DNA of 64,000 nt from Rhizobium sp. RU20A (GTDB lineage: Bacteria; Pseudomonadota; Alphaproteobacteria; Rhizobiales; Rhizobiaceae). This document shows positions 29,727 to 39,717 of this stretch, piece after piece. Under the pieces are notes generated by a model. It was not told where the DNA came from and searched no databases. It saw only the letters and a list, made by a program, of their open reading frames with translations. The stretch spans positions 620,001 to 684,000 of the forward strand of contig NZ_FTMB01000001.1 in assembly GCF_900155885.1 (NCBI RefSeq), given 5' to 3'. Each line of letters starts with the position of its first letter. The stretch's first letter is position 1. The translations under genes and the position numbers were made by a program.

Positions 29727-31592
29727 ATGCCCTTTCAACAACAGCATGTCGTCGAAGCCCTTTTCACGGACTTCCCGAGCGCGGTTTTCTTTGCCAGCCC
29801 TGACAAGCGGATCGAGGCAGCGAACCCGGCTGCCTTGCGGATGTTTGGGTATGCTCTCGAGGATATCTTGCGGCAGCCCGTGCGGCTGCTTTTTTCATCC
29901 GACGACGAGTACCGAATCTGCCTGACCAAGCGCCAGGAGCGGGCGATCACGGATCGCTCGATCGATTCGCTGTTCCGCTTTCAACGCCGTGACGGAGAGA
30001 TCTTCCAGGGCGAAATGCGCACCACGCTGATCGACGCCAACGATGGCGAGACGCGCGGCTTCATCGGCGTGATCACCGACGTGACCGCGATGAGGGTGCT
30101 CGAAGAGCGACAGCTGACGGCGGAGCGTTTTTTGAACACTGCCCTCGGCGTGATCGACCAGGGATTTGCGATCTTTGACAAGGACGAACGGCTGGTCGTG
30201 TTCAATGCGGCCTACGAGAGCCTCTTCGGGGGGGTGGTCCTGAAGGCGGGTATGGCCGCGCAGGAGATCATGGACCTCGCCTTGAAGATGGGCGCCTTCG
30301 GCAGTTTCGAGACCGACGCCGACCGCCGCTCCTGGACGGATGAGCGGCTTGCGGTTCTGCGTGCGATCGACACCCCGCATCGGATTCTCCGCTACGCCGA
30401 CGGTCGCCTGTGGCGCTGCGAGGACAGACGCCTGCCAGACGGCAGTACCGTGGCGCTGCGTGTCGATGTGACCGAAGTGCAGCAGGCGCTGACGGCGGTC
30501 GAGCGGCGCGAGCGCGAATATCTGACGCTGCTGCAGAACCTTCCGGAGCTGGTGTGCCGCTTCTCAAGCGATCGGACAGTGCTGTTCGCCAATCAGGGTT
30601 ATGCGCAATTCTTCGGCCTTCAACCGAATGACCTCATCGGCCGCGACGTGCTGCACCATGTGCCGACCGAGGCGCATGAGCCGATGATCGTGGCGCTTCA
30701 GGCGATCACCCCCGAGACGCCGCGCTCGACGCGCGAGACGGTGCATCATTTCGCTGACGGATCGACCTGCTCGATCGAATGGACGCTGGTTGGCGTCTTC
30801 GACCACAGCGTCGCCACCGAGTTCGTGGCGGTTGGACGCGATGTGACCGAACACAAGCGCCGCAACGAGGCCCTCAGCCTGTTTGCCGCCACCGTTGCCC
30901 ACGACCTCAAGGCGCCACTGCGCCATGTCGCGAGCTTCTCGGAGATGATGAGCGAAGATCTGGAGGCGGGCCGGCTGGACACGCTGGGCTTCTATGCCGG
31001 CAATATCCGCCAGAGCACCGAGCGTATGCAGAGGCTTATCCAGAACCTCCTCGAATATGCCCAGATCGCGCACCGCATCACCAAGACCCATTGCGTGGAT
31101 CTGAGTGCGGTCGTGCGCGATGCGATCGCGCTGATGGAGACAACCGTTTCCGAGACGGCGGCGCGCATCGAGATCGGACGGCTGCCGCATGTGAGCGGCG
31201 ATCCGGAGCTCCTGAAGCGGCTGGCACAGAATCTCATCGCCAATGCGCTGAAGTACCACCAGCCGGACCGAGAGCCGGTGGTTCGCGTCTACGGCGCCAA
31301 TCATCCGCTCTACGTCTCGATGATCGTGGAAGACGAGGGGATCGGCATCGACCCGGCCCAGGAAGCGCGCATTTTCGACCTCTTTCACCGCCTCCACCGC
31401 GACGAGAGCGTCTACAAGGGCACCGGGGTCGGGCTGGCGATCGCCAAGCGGATCGTCGAGAGCCATGGCGGCAAGATCCGCCTCGACCCAGCCTACCGGG
31501 ACGGCGCCCGCTTCATCGTGACCCTGCCTCCGGAGGTCGCGCAAGTCGACCCGCCGGCAGCCGATCCGTTCGATGTGGGGTCCTGTAACTGA
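29727..31592 (+). CDS. Cytosolic multi-PAS sensor histidine kinase (orphan)
   Basis: A 621-residue sensor kinase without membrane segments. Three PAS-type modules are seen (about residues 8-125, 135-255 and 265-380; the first has SAVFFASPDKRIEAANPAALRMFGY and each of the first and third ends in a DVT motif). The HisKA H-box is FAATVAHDLKAPLRH, and the HATPase N, G1 and G2 boxes are NLIANALKY, DEGIGIDPA and GTGVGLAIAKRIVE. It is thus likely active and cytosolic. No response regulator is adjacent. The sequence most resembles phytochrome/bacteriophytochrome-type kinases in its output half. Start ATG 29727 or GTG 29715. Confidence 0.88.
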   Translation: MPFQQQHVVEALFTDFPSAVFFASPDKRIEAANPAALRMFGYALEDILRQPVRLLFSSDDEYRICLTKRQERAITDRSIDSLFRFQRRDGEIFQGEMRTTLIDANDGETRGFIGVITDVTAMRVLEERQLTAERFLNTALGVIDQGFAIFDKDERLVVFNAAYESLFGGVVLKAGMAAQEIMDLALKMGAFGSFETDADRRSWTDERLAVLRAIDTPHRILRYADGRLWRCEDRRLPDGSTVALRVDVTEVQQALTAVERREREYLTLLQNLPELVCRFSSDRTVLFANQGYAQFFGLQPNDLIGRDVLHHVPTEAHEPMIVALQAITPETPRSTRETVHHFADGSTCSIEWTLVGVFDHSVATEFVAVGRDVTEHKRRNEALSLFAATVAHDLKAPLRHVASFSEMMSEDLEAGRLDTLGFYAGNIRQSTERMQRLIQNLLEYAQIAHRITKTHCVDLSAVVRDAIALMETTVSETAARIEIGRLPHVSGDPELLKRLAQNLIANALKYHQPDREPVVRVYGANHPLYVSMIVEDEGIGIDPAQEARIFDLFHRLHRDESVYKGTGVGLAIAKRIVESHGGKIRLDPAYRDGARFIVTLPPEVAQVDPPAADPFDVGSCN

Positions 31593-31643
31593 AGCGTATC
31601 CGGCGGGGACGAGATCGCCGGACACTGTCTCGGTAGTGACCAA

Positions 31644-31685
31644 GCCCATGCCTGATCATGGGCAGGAGACGGGTTCCGTCTCCTG
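31644..31685. terminator. Double hairpin between kinase gene and gcvP
   Basis: Two adjacent perfect stems: 7 bp (31644-31650 with 31657-31663) and 10 bp (31663-31672 with 31676-31685). They lie between two converging genes; lack of a T-run makes the terminator call moderate. Confidence 0.5.
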
Positions 31686-31700
31686 CGCGTGTGCTGATGT

Positions 31701-34571
31701 CTATTCGGCGGCCTGCGCATAGTCCTCGACCGGTGGGCAGGTGCAGACGAGATTGCGGTCGCCATAGACATTGTCGACCCGGTTGACCGACGACCAGTAT
31801 TTGTCGACGCGGAAGGCGCCCGGCGGGAAGCAGGCCTGTTCGCGGCTGTAGGGACGGTCCCATTCGCCGACGAGATCCTCGACGGTGTGCGGGGCGTTCT
31901 TCAGCGGGTTGTTCTCCCGGTCCATTCGCCCTTCCTCGATGGCGCGTGCCTCCTCGCGGATCGACAGCATGGCGTCGCAGAAGCGGTCAAGTTCGGCCTT
32001 CGTCTCGCTCTCGGTCGGCTCGATCATCAGCGTGCCCGCCACCGGCCAACTCATGGTCGGCGCGTGGAAGCCGCTGTCGATGAGACGCTTGGCGACATCA
32101 TCGACCGTGACCCCTGCGCTCGCCACCAGTGGGCGCGTGTCGATGATGCACTCATGCGCCACACGACCTTTCTTGGAGGTGTAGAGCACGTCGAAGGCGC
32201 CCTTCAATCGTGCGGCGATATAGTTGGCGTTGAGGATCGCAACCTTGGTCGCCTGCGTCAGCCCTTCGCCACCCATCATCAGGCAGTAGCTCCAGGAGAT
32301 CGGCAGGATCGAGGCCGAGCCGAAGGGCGCGGCCGAGACCGCACCCGTGCCGCCAAGCCCCGGCACCTGCGGGTGGCCGGGAAGGTAGGGGGCGAGATGC
32401 GCCTTGACGCCGATCGGCCCCATGCCGGGACCGCCGCCGCCATGCGGAATGCAGAACGTCTTGTGCAGGTTGAGATGCGAGACATCCGAGCCGATGTCCC
32501 CGGGACGCGCCAGCCCGACCATGGCGTTCATGTTGGCGCCGTCCATGTAGACCTGACCGCCATGGGCGTGCACGATCTCGCAGATCTCCCGGACATTCTC
32601 CTCGAACACGCCGTGCGTCGACGGATACGTGATCATGCAGCACGAGAGCTTGTCCGCGTAAGCCTCTGCCTTGGAACGGAAATCATCCATATCGATGTCG
32701 CCGTTCTCGCTCACCTTCACCACGACCACGCTCATGCCCGCCATCTGCGCCGAGGCGGGATTGGTGCCATGCGCGGAGGTCGGGATGAGGCAGACGGTGC
32801 GATGCGCCTCGCCTCGGGCTTCGTGATAGGCGCGGATGGTCAGGAGGCCCGCATATTCGCCCTGCGCGCCGGAATTCGGTTGCATGGAGACCGCGTCGTA
32901 ACCGGTGACCTGGCAGAGCTTATCGGCGAGGTCCTCGATCATATGACGATAGCCCTGCGCCTGATCGGCCGGCACGAAGGGGTGGATCTCGGCAAATTCC
33001 GGCCAGGTGATCGGCAGCATCTCCGCCGTGGCGTTGAGCTTCATGGTGCAGGAGCCGAGCGGGATCATGGCCCGGTCGAGCGCCAGATCCCGGTCGGCGA
33101 GCCGGCGGATGTAGCGCGTCATCTCGCTTTCCGCGCGGTTCATGTGAAAGATTGGATGCGTCAGATAATCCGTTGTTCTCAGGAGATTTTCCGGAAGTCG
33201 ATAGTCAGGATCGAACGCCGAGACCTCAAAGTCGCCGCCAAAGGCCCGCCAGACGGCCTCCAGCGTGACCGGCCGCGAGCGCTCGTCAAGGCTGATGCCG
33301 ATCCTGTCATCGCCGATCTTGCGCAGGTTGACGCCTTCGGCGACGGCTGTCTTCAGGATGATGCCCTGAAGCTTTCCGACATCGACGGTCACGGTATCGA
33401 AAAACACTTCCGGTTCAACGCGGTATCCGAGTTTCTCAAGGCCCATGGCAAGACGTACGGTCTTTTTGTGAACACTTTGCGCTATCGCCTTGATTCCCTT
33501 CGGTCCATGGAAGACCGCATACATGGAGGCCATCACCGCCAGCAGAACCTGCGCGGTGCAGATGTTGGAGGTCGCCTTCTCCCGGCGGATATGCTGTTCG
33601 CGGGTCTGGAGCGAAAGGCGGTAGGCGCGGTTGCCGCGGGCATCGACGGAGACGCCGACGAGGCGGCCGGGCATGGACCGCTTGTGCGCATCCTTGACCG
33701 CCATATAGGCCGCATGCGGACCGCCATAGCCGACCGGCACGCCGAAGCGCTGGGTGGAGCCGATGGCGATGTCGGCGCCCATCTCGCCCGGCGACTTTAG
33801 AAGCGCAAGCGCCAGAGGATCGGCGGCAACGATGGCGATGGCGCCCGTCTGGTGCAGGCGGGCGATGAGGCCGGTGAAATCCTGCACATGGCCATAGGTG
33901 CCGGGATACTGGAAGATCGCGCCGAAGACATCGACGGGGTCGAGGTCGGCAAAGGGATTGCCGACCGTCACGCTCCAACCGAGCGGTTCGGCGCGGGTCA
34001 TGATGAGGGCAATGGTCTGCGGGTGGCAGTTCTCGTCCACGAAGAAGGTCTTCGCCTTCGACTTCGAGACGCGCTCGGCCATGGCCATGGCTTCGGCCGC
34101 AGCCGTCGCCTCGTCCAGCAGCGAGGCATTGGCGACATCAAGACCGGTGAGATCGCAGACCATGGTCTGGTAGTTGAGAAGCGCCTCGAGGCGGCCCTGG
34201 CTGATCTCGGGCTGGTAGGGCGTATAGGCCGTGTACCAGGCGGGGTTCTCCAGAATGTTGCGCTGGATAACCGGCGGCGTGATTGTGCCGTAATAGCCCA
34301 TGCCGATGAGGGAAACGAGCTTCTGGTTCCGGTTGGCCGTCTCGCGCAGCTTGTCGAGCGCCTCGCGCTCGGTCATGGCCGGGCCCCAGGCGAGCGGGGT
34401 GCCCTGCCGGATCGAGGCGGGCACGGTGTCATCGATCAGCGCATCGAGGCTGGGATAGCCGACGACCTTCAGCATCTCGTCCATCTCGGCCGGCGAGGGA
34501 CCGATATGGCGGCGATTGGCAAAGTCGTAAGGCTTGTAGTCGGTAAAGGTGAAATCGACTGGCAGCGACAT
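31701..34571 (-). CDS. gcvP: Glycine dehydrogenase (decarboxylating), P protein
   Basis: A 956-residue PLP enzyme that decarboxylates glycine and transfers the aminomethyl group to the lipoyl arm of GcvH. It is the full-length single-chain form. The PLP lysine lies in [20 protein letters not shown]; other markers are [14 protein letters not shown] and [14 protein letters not shown]. Its ATG overlaps the gcvH stop by one base (TGATG), so translation is coupled. It is the last gene of gcvT-gcvH-gcvP, all under the glycine riboswitch. Confidence 0.97.
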   Translation of the reverse strand: MSLPVDFTFTDYKPYDFANRRHIGPSPAEMDEMLKVVGYPSLDALIDDTVPASIRQGTPLAWGPAMTEREALDKLRETANRNQKLVSLIGMGYYGTITPPVIQRNILENPAWYTAYTPYQPEISQGRLEALLNYQTMVCDLTGLDVANASLLDEATAAAEAMAMAERVSKSKAKTFFVDENCHPQTIALIMTRAEPLGWSVTVGNPFADLDPVDVFGAIFQYPGTYGHVQDFTGLIARLHQTGAIAIVAADPLALALLKSPGEMGADIAIGSTQRFGVPVGYGGPHAAYMAVKDAHKRSMPGRLVGVSVDARGNRAYRLSLQTREQHIRREKATSNICTAQVLLAVMASMYAVFHGPKGIKAIAQSVHKKTVRLAMGLEKLGYRVEPEVFFDTVTVDVGKLQGIILKTAVAEGVNLRKIGDDRIGISLDERSRPVTLEAVWRAFGGDFEVSAFDPDYRLPENLLRTTDYLTHPIFHMNRAESEMTRYIRRLADRDLALDRAMIPLGSCTMKLNATAEMLPITWPEFAEIHPFVPADQAQGYRHMIEDLADKLCQVTGYDAVSMQPNSGAQGEYAGLLTIRAYHEARGEAHRTVCLIPTSAHGTNPASAQMAGMSVVVVKVSENGDIDMDDFRSKAEAYADKLSCCMITYPSTHGVFEENVREICEIVHAHGGQVYMDGANMNAMVGLARPGDIGSDVSHLNLHKTFCIPHGGGGPGMGPIGVKAHLAPYLPGHPQVPGLGGTGAVSAAPFGSASILPISWSYCLMMGGEGLTQATKVAILNANYIAARLKGAFDVLYTSKKGRVAHECIIDTRPLVASAGVTVDDVAKRLIDSGFHAPTMSWPVAGTLMIEPTESETKAELDRFCDAMLSIREEARAIEEGRMDRENNPLKNAPHTVEDLVGEWDRPYSREQACFPPGAFRVDKYWSSVNRVDNVYGDRNLVCTCPPVEDYAQAAE

Positions 34572-34933
34572 CAGGCGACGAGCTCCTGATAGGCGGCCTC
34601 ATCGATCAGGCCGTCCAGTTCGGAGCTGTCCGAAAGCTTGATCTTGAAAAACCAGGCGGCGCCCTGCGGATCGGAGTTCACAAGGGAAGGATCCGAAACG
34701 ATGGCCTCGTTGACCTCGACGATCTCGCCGGCCACCGGCGAATAGACGTCGGATGCGGCCTTGACGGATTCGACCGTGGCGGCGCTGTCGCCCTTGCCGA
34801 AGCTGGCGCCAACCTCGGGCAGTTCGACGAAGACGAGATCGCCAAGCTGCGCGGCGGCGTGGGTGGTAATGCCGACCGTGGCAACATCGCCGGCGATCTG
34901 GAGCCATTCATGGTCGGGGGTGAATTTCAGCAT
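34571..34933 (-). CDS. gcvH: Glycine cleavage system H protein
   Basis: A 120-residue lipoyl carrier that shuttles the aminomethyl group between GcvP, GcvT and Lpd. It starts [23 protein letters not shown], and the lipoyl lysine lies in [24 protein letters not shown], the family signature. Length is normal. The ATG at 34933 has GAGGAACGAC upstream. Located between gcvT and gcvP. Confidence 0.97.
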   Translation of the reverse strand: MLKFTPDHEWLQIAGDVATVGITTHAAAQLGDLVFVELPEVGASFGKGDSAATVESVKAASDVYSPVAGEIVEVNEAIVSDPSLVNSDPQGAAWFFKIKLSDSSELDGLIDEAAYQELVA

Positions 34934-35009
34934 GGACGTCGTTCCTCTTGTCTGGAGAGTATAGCCGGGTCCGATCCGGGGTGGAAAAACGGACCTTTCG
35001 TTTGAAGGA

Positions 35010-36149
35010 TCAGCGCTTGAAGCGCGCCGGGATGAAGGGCAGGGCGCAGACGGTGACCGGCAGGTACTTGCCGCGCACTTCGGCAAAAAGCGCCGTGCCG
35101 GTCGCAGCATGCGCGCTGTCGATAAGGCCCATGGCGACGGGCGCATCGACGCTCGGGCCAAAGCCGCCAGAGGTGACGGTGCCGACCGGCTGCCGGCCCT
35201 CGGCATCGGCAAACAGGGCGACGCCGCCGCGAACCGGGGCGCGTCCCTCCGTCTTCAGGCCGATACGGCGCCGCTGCGCGCCTGACTGGAGTTCGCCAAG
35301 GATGCGGTCCGCGCCCGGAAAGCCGCCGGCGCGAGCGCCGTCGGTGCGACGCACCTTCTGCATCGCCCATTCGAGCGCCGCCTCGACCGGGCTGATGCCC
35401 TCGTCAATGTCGTTGCCGTAGAGACAGAGACCGGACTCCAGCCGCAGGGAATCGCGCGCGCCGAGGCCGACCGGATGCACATCAGGATTGGCAAGAAGGG
35501 CGCGGCACAGCCGCTCGGCGGCATCGGCGGGCACGGAGATCTCATAGCCATCCTCGCCCGAATAGCCGGAGCGCGTCACGAAACAGGCGGCACCCTCGAG
35601 CGTCGCCGGCCGGGCATCCATGAAGCGCATGCCGGCCGCCTCGGGCCACAGCGCAGCAAGCGCGGCTTCCGCCTTGGGCCCCTGAAGCGCAATCAGGGCG
35701 TGATCCTCGATCAGCGTGATATCGCAGACGTCGGAGAGAGCTGCCCGCAGATGCGCCACGTCCTCGTGCTTGCGGGAAGCGTTGACGACCAGAAACAGAT
35801 GGTCCCCGCGGTTGACGATCATGAGGTCATCCAGAATGCCGCCGGCCTCGTTGGTGAAGACGCCGTAGCGCTGGCGGCCCGGCGCGATGCCAAGCACATC
35901 GACCGGTACGAGACGTTCGAGCGCCAGCGCGGCATCCTCGACACGGCCCGATCTCGGCACCAGTGTCACCTGGCCCATATGCGAGACATCGAAGAGGCCG
36001 GCTGCGGCGCGGGTGTGCAGGTGTTCCTTCAGAATGCCTTCAGGATACTGCACCGGCATGGAATAGCCGGCAAACGGCACCATGCGGGCGCCGAGCGACA
36101 GATGAAGATCGTGAAGCGGGGTGTTCAACAGGGTGGATGCTGTGTCCAC
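35010..36149 (-). CDS. gcvT: Aminomethyltransferase, T protein of glycine cleavage
   Basis: A 379-residue folate-dependent enzyme that releases ammonia from the GcvH-bound intermediate and makes methylene-tetrahydrofolate. Markers: [43 protein letters not shown], the folate-site Asp in [12 protein letters not shown] and [19 protein letters not shown]. The start is the GTG at 36149, with GGAGG at ideal spacing; the frame is open to 36215 but that part overlaps the riboswitch leader. First gene of the gcv operon. Confidence 0.96.
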   Translation of the reverse strand: MDTASTLLNTPLHDLHLSLGARMVPFAGYSMPVQYPEGILKEHLHTRAAAGLFDVSHMGQVTLVPRSGRVEDAALALERLVPVDVLGIAPGRQRYGVFTNEAGGILDDLMIVNRGDHLFLVVNASRKHEDVAHLRAALSDVCDITLIEDHALIALQGPKAEAALAALWPEAAGMRFMDARPATLEGAACFVTRSGYSGEDGYEISVPADAAERLCRALLANPDVHPVGLGARDSLRLESGLCLYGNDIDEGISPVEAALEWAMQKVRRTDGARAGGFPGADRILGELQSGAQRRRIGLKTEGRAPVRGGVALFADAEGRQPVGTVTSGGFGPSVDAPVAMGLIDSAHAATGTALFAEVRGKYLPVTVCALPFIPARFKR

Positions 36150-36220
36150 GGTCTGCCTCCAGGTTGTGGCGCCAGGCGCCGGCTCGTGACGGATATGGGA
36201 CGACTGTCCGCACACCTTGA

Positions 36221-36383
36221 GCCCCCTCTGTCCCTTTGCCTGAGATTGTTATCCCTTCGGCGAGCGGATGCTTCTCTCCAGAGTCCTTTCGGCATCTTGC
36301 TGGTCCTTTCGCCTGAGAGTTTCCGGGGCGGTTGCTCCTTCGGCACCGGGCTCGGACCTTTCGGCCGTCCCGATTTCTCCCAA
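36221..36383 (-). promoter_or_regulatory. Tandem glycine riboswitch upstream of gcvT
   Basis: Two consecutive glycine aptamers on the minus strand. The first (about 36383-36301) has GGGAGA, GCCGAAGGAGCAA and CTCTCAGGCGAAAGGACC; the second (about 36295-36221) has CTGGAGAGA, GCCGAAGGGATAA and ATCTCAGGCAAAGGGACAGAG. This double form with conserved GCCGAAGG and CAGGCAAAGG cores is characteristic of gcvT leaders, where glycine binding turns expression on. Confidence 0.93.
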
Positions 36384-36520
36384 CAAGATGGATCCAGATA
36401 ACGGCGTCGGCAGCGCTTTGGCAAGGGGAATATGTCGCGCCTGAACAGATAAAAGTCGCAGTGGACATGGCGCCCGTAAGAGCCGCCGCAGGAGGACGGT
36501 TCGTTGCGTAGCGGACAGGA

Positions 36521-37321
36521 TCAGGATTTGCGTTTTACGGGCGCGGTCACGAGCGCGGTATCGGCCATTTCCTTGGCCGTCAGGTAGTGCAGGCTGTCGG
36601 GCGGTGTTTCGAGGCCAAGCAGCCACAGATCCGGCTTGACCCCCATCTGCTGCAGGTGTCGTCCGATGCGCGCCGTCGTCACCTGCGTCATCGCCATGGC
36701 CTCGGCGCCCGTGGGTGCCCGGGCCTGCTGGCCCGAACCGTCGTAGATCTGGTGGACGCCGATGATGGCGCCGTCCTCGACGCTACGCGTCACGCCGCCG
36801 GCCAGAATGAGCGGGCAGGATGAGGCACAGAGAGCCCCGGCCTTCACATCGGTGGAAAGACCCTTTTCGCGGATCAGCGCAGAGATGGCCAGCGCATCGG
36901 CGACGGAGCCGCCGGGCGAGGAGAGCTGAACGGTCTTCACATATTCCCCGCGCGCCTCGATCTCGGCCCTGAAGCGGTCCGCTGACCCGGCATCGACCGT
37001 GCCCTCGGCCGTCAGGATGCCGCCAGGCTTCAGGTCGAAGCGGATCGGTGCGCGCAGCGTCTCCTGCGCCGTCTTGATGTCACCGGGCGCACCTTCCGGC
37101 TTTCCGTCGGTCAGTGAGGGCGGTAGAACCGGGAGGGCAGGGTCGGTGCCGGGAGTGGCAAGGCCGGGGTGCTGTCCGTCGAGAACCAGGTCGCGGTAGT
37201 CGACCACCACGAGGATGGCGGCCACCGACAGGACCGCGGTGAAGGCATGCCGCATCAGCGTGCCGTCGTCGGTCGACAGCAGCACGCGGCCCGTTCGTTT
37301 CAGTGCGTTGCCAAAACCCAT
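36521..37321 (-). CDS. Membrane-anchored ClpP/crotonase-fold protease-like protein
   Basis: A 266-residue protein with one N-terminal membrane segment (LMRHAFTAVLSVAAILVVV) and a periplasmic ClpP-like domain. The segment VQLSSPGGSVADALAISALIRE is the oxyanion region, and GALCASSCPLILAGG contains the probable nucleophile Ser in an (A)SSCxLI pattern; VHQIY may carry the His. It resembles 'predicted periplasmic ClpP-like' proteins of rhizobia with no known substrate. Fourteen bases separate it from the next gene upstream (37336), so the two are co-transcribed. Confidence 0.8.
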   Translation of the reverse strand: MGFGNALKRTGRVLLSTDDGTLMRHAFTAVLSVAAILVVVDYRDLVLDGQHPGLATPGTDPALPVLPPSLTDGKPEGAPGDIKTAQETLRAPIRFDLKPGGILTAEGTVDAGSADRFRAEIEARGEYVKTVQLSSPGGSVADALAISALIREKGLSTDVKAGALCASSCPLILAGGVTRSVEDGAIIGVHQIYDGSGQQARAPTGAEAMAMTQVTTARIGRHLQQMGVKPDLWLLGLETPPDSLHYLTAKEMADTALVTAPVKRKS

Positions 37322-37335
37322 GGCCCAGCCTCCCG

Positions 37336-38679
37336 TCAGACCGGCGGCCCCTTGCGCGGCGATTTGCCGGCAAGGTCGAGGCTGGTGACATTGGCGCTAT
37401 CCGCGCTGTCCGGGCCTGCCGTCTCGGTCGGCTTGGCTGCGCTTTCGGTGGTGGTTTGGAGGGCGGCCTGCAACCGTTCGGGATCCTCGGGCTGGCTGGC
37501 ACTGATCGCGCGACCGACACGCAGGGCCTCGATCAGTTCGGCCGCCGTGATCCGGTCGGCGAGTGGCAGAACCTCTTCCTGCCGGCGCAGGGCCGCATGG
37601 ACGATGGCCAGCATGAAGACGAGCACGGCCGGCAGAAGGTCGATGGAAATGGCCCCGGCCCAGCTCGGGATGAAGTCGGCGGCATAGCGCAGCACCGCCT
37701 CGGCAGACGACAGCGGCACGAATCGGCGCTCCGCAACTGGCGTGCGGGCGAGAATCTCGTCTGCAGCGGCCGAGAGCACCTTCGACTGCGAGGAGACGGA
37801 ACTGCGGATCGTTTCCATCACCTGATCCTGCCGCTGCGCCAGACCGGCTTCCGCTCCGCTCGCCACCGGCGCGATGAAGCCGAGCGACAGATCGTCGGCG
37901 GCACGCTTGACGGAGGCGGCTATCGACGTCTGCTCCAGCGAGGCGATGACGCCCGACAGCGCAACGGCCTCCGTGGCGAACGTATCGGCGCGCGGCTCGA
38001 TGGCGCCCGGCGCGGAGACGATGCCGCGCATGGTGGCGAGATGCTTGCGCCCGTCATCAAAGAGCGTCGTCACTCGCTCGCGCGATGCACTGATGCCGTT
38101 TTCCAGCTCCTTGAGCTGGGCCGCCATCTGCGTCAGGAGCTGGACCACGGACCCCGCACCGGTCGTGCCGGTCAGCGCACCGGTCTCCTGCTCCTGCTGG
38201 GCGAGGCGCGAGAAGCGTTCGCTGGCCCGCTGAATGTCCGGCAGCAGGCTTTGGGCCGCAAGCGCATTCTGATGGGCCTGGTCGAGGTCCTGCGTATAAT
38301 CCTCGATGGTTTCGGCAAGGTGCTGTTCCAGCGCCGCCGAACCAGCCAGCGCCGCCGCATTCAGCCAGCTCGACATGGCGATGATCATGGCACAGCCGAG
38401 TGCCATGACCCCCAGCATCGCCGTCCGGCCCGTGGCGCTCGTCACATGCGGGTAGAAGCGCGCCATGTAGCTCCAGAAGGCATAGATGGCGACCGAGACG
38501 GCGGTGGAATAGATGATGGCGGCGAAGAACACCGCCGTCGCGGACCCGTCGAGGATGCTGCGCACCCCGAGATAGGTATAGACACCCGAGGCCACCGAGA
38601 GGACGGCAAGGGCAAAACGAGTCATGGTCTCGACGGCGGCAATCCCGTCCTGAAGCCTGTGTGCCGCGCCAAGCGCCAT
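37336..38679 (-). CDS. Large membrane protein with central coiled coil, unknown function
   Basis: A 447-residue protein with three N-terminal membrane segments (about residues 18-40, 47-70, 87-112), a long helical/coiled-coil region rich in Gln, Glu and Ala (about 115-320), a further membrane segment near 342-365 (LLPAVLVFMLAIVHAAL) and a hydrophilic Pro/Ala/Ser-rich tail. It looks like a structural or scaffolding membrane protein; I recognise no family. It is immediately upstream of the ClpP-like gene, which may be a functional partner. Confidence 0.72.
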   Translation of the reverse strand: MALGAAHRLQDGIAAVETMTRFALAVLSVASGVYTYLGVRSILDGSATAVFFAAIIYSTAVSVAIYAFWSYMARFYPHVTSATGRTAMLGVMALGCAMIIAMSSWLNAAALAGSAALEQHLAETIEDYTQDLDQAHQNALAAQSLLPDIQRASERFSRLAQQEQETGALTGTTGAGSVVQLLTQMAAQLKELENGISASRERVTTLFDDGRKHLATMRGIVSAPGAIEPRADTFATEAVALSGVIASLEQTSIAASVKRAADDLSLGFIAPVASGAEAGLAQRQDQVMETIRSSVSSQSKVLSAAADEILARTPVAERRFVPLSSAEAVLRYAADFIPSWAGAISIDLLPAVLVFMLAIVHAALRRQEEVLPLADRITAAELIEALRVGRAISASQPEDPERLQAALQTTTESAAKPTETAGPDSADSANVTSLDLAGKSPRKGPPV

Positions 38680-38780
38680 GCAATCACTCTCCGCATCCGT
38701 TTTTCAGAACGGTTAACAGATCATGATGATACCGGCAAAATGAAGGCCCGCTGCGGTGCGACGGCGAACGGGGGCAAGGC

Positions 38781-39065
38781 TCAGCCCGCGAATGGCTCCG
38801 GCCCCTCGACGCGCAGTCGGTTGTCGATGGCCGTGCCGCGCGCCGCGCCGATCGCGGCCGCTTCCGCCCGGTCGGCTTCCGCGTGGGTGCCGACACTGCC
38901 GCTGAGAACGATCCTGCCATCGGCCTGCGTTACGCTCACCTGATCAGCCTGGAGGCCGCCCGTGACGGCGATCGCGTTGGCCACCGCGCGCTCGAGATCG
39001 GCGCTGTCTTCGGCAAAAATACGCTCGGGCCGCTCGCCCTTGAAGAGATCGGGTTTGAAGACCAT
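38781..39065 (-). CDS. BON-domain protein
   Basis: A 94-residue protein with one BON domain: DLERAVANAIAVTGGLQADQVSVTQADGRIVLSGSVGTHAEADRAEAAA, with the conserved Gly (GSV) at the turn. BON domains bind phospholipid or protein partners in the envelope. There is no signal peptide, so the location is unclear. The position, 101 bases upstream of the 447-residue membrane protein, suggests association with that cluster. Confidence 0.82.
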   Translation of the reverse strand: MVFKPDLFKGERPERIFAEDSADLERAVANAIAVTGGLQADQVSVTQADGRIVLSGSVGTHAEADRAEAAAIGAARGTAIDNRLRVEGPEPFAG

Positions 39066-39284
39066 CGCATATGCTCCCGGTTGACGGTTGATGGCGGAAT
39101 AACCCGCGAGAGGCGTTTTTGTTCATCTCACGTTAAGGTGTTGAAACAAATGGCGAATGCGAAGCCTCAAACTGCAGCAGCCAAATTTGGGAGCGATCAA
39201 ACATGTCCTCAGACGGCGGTTGCGTCTAAATTAGGCTCTGCTATGCCGTTGACGTCCACTATCGGACGTTTGGGGAAGAAACGT

Positions 39285-39626
39285 ATGCGCAAGACCCTGC
39301 TGTCGGCCGCTGCACTCGCTGCGGCCTTCATCACCTCCATGACGGCCGCCAAGGCCGAAGACCTCGTATTCAAGATCGTCAACAACACGCCCGGCACGCT
39401 CGAGCGCTTCTATTCGTCGCCGGTCGGCGTCGATGACTGGGAAGAGGACATTTTCGGCGACAAGGTCGTTGCACCCGGCGAGACGATGGAAATCACCATC
39501 GCTGACGGCCGGTCCGTGTGCAAATACGACATGCGCTTCGAATTCACCGAGGACTCCAAGATCGAGGACCTCGAAGACTCGCAGGACCTGTGCGAACTCG
39601 GCACCTACACGATCAGCCTGCACTGA
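39285..39626 (+). CDS. Small secreted protein of unknown function
   Basis: A 113-residue protein with a Sec signal peptide (MRKTLLSAAALAAAFITSMTAAKA, cleavage before EDLVF) and an acidic mature part of about 89 residues. The mature protein has a pair of Cys residues (SVCKYDM and QDLCELG) that could form a disulfide. It resembles the 'periplasmic small protein' family common in rhizobia; no function is known. A ribosome site GGGGAAGAAACGT precedes the ATG at 39285. A strong terminator follows. Confidence 0.8.
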   Translation: MRKTLLSAAALAAAFITSMTAAKAEDLVFKIVNNTPGTLERFYSSPVGVDDWEEDIFGDKVVAPGETMEITIADGRSVCKYDMRFEFTEDSKIEDLEDSQDLCELGTYTISLH

Positions 39627-39638
39627 TCTGTGAAGACA

Positions 39639-39693
39639 ACGGGCGTTTGCCCGTGGCTTGAATGCCGGCATGCCGAGGAGGCATGCCGGCTTT
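39639..39693 (+). terminator. Paired hairpins after the small secreted protein gene
   Basis: A 6-bp stem (39639-39644 with 39649-39654) is followed by a perfect 11-bp GC-rich stem (39664-39674 with 39680-39690) and TTT. It likely ends the 39285 gene and separates it from the converging acvB. Confidence 0.75.
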
Positions 39694-39717
39694 GTCGTGC
39701 GGGGAGGGGCCTGTCCC

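Noticed and set aside
31887-33800. A 637-codon open frame opposite gcvP
   Set aside because: Shadow of gcvP in high-GC DNA; His/Arg/Gly-rich with no motif.
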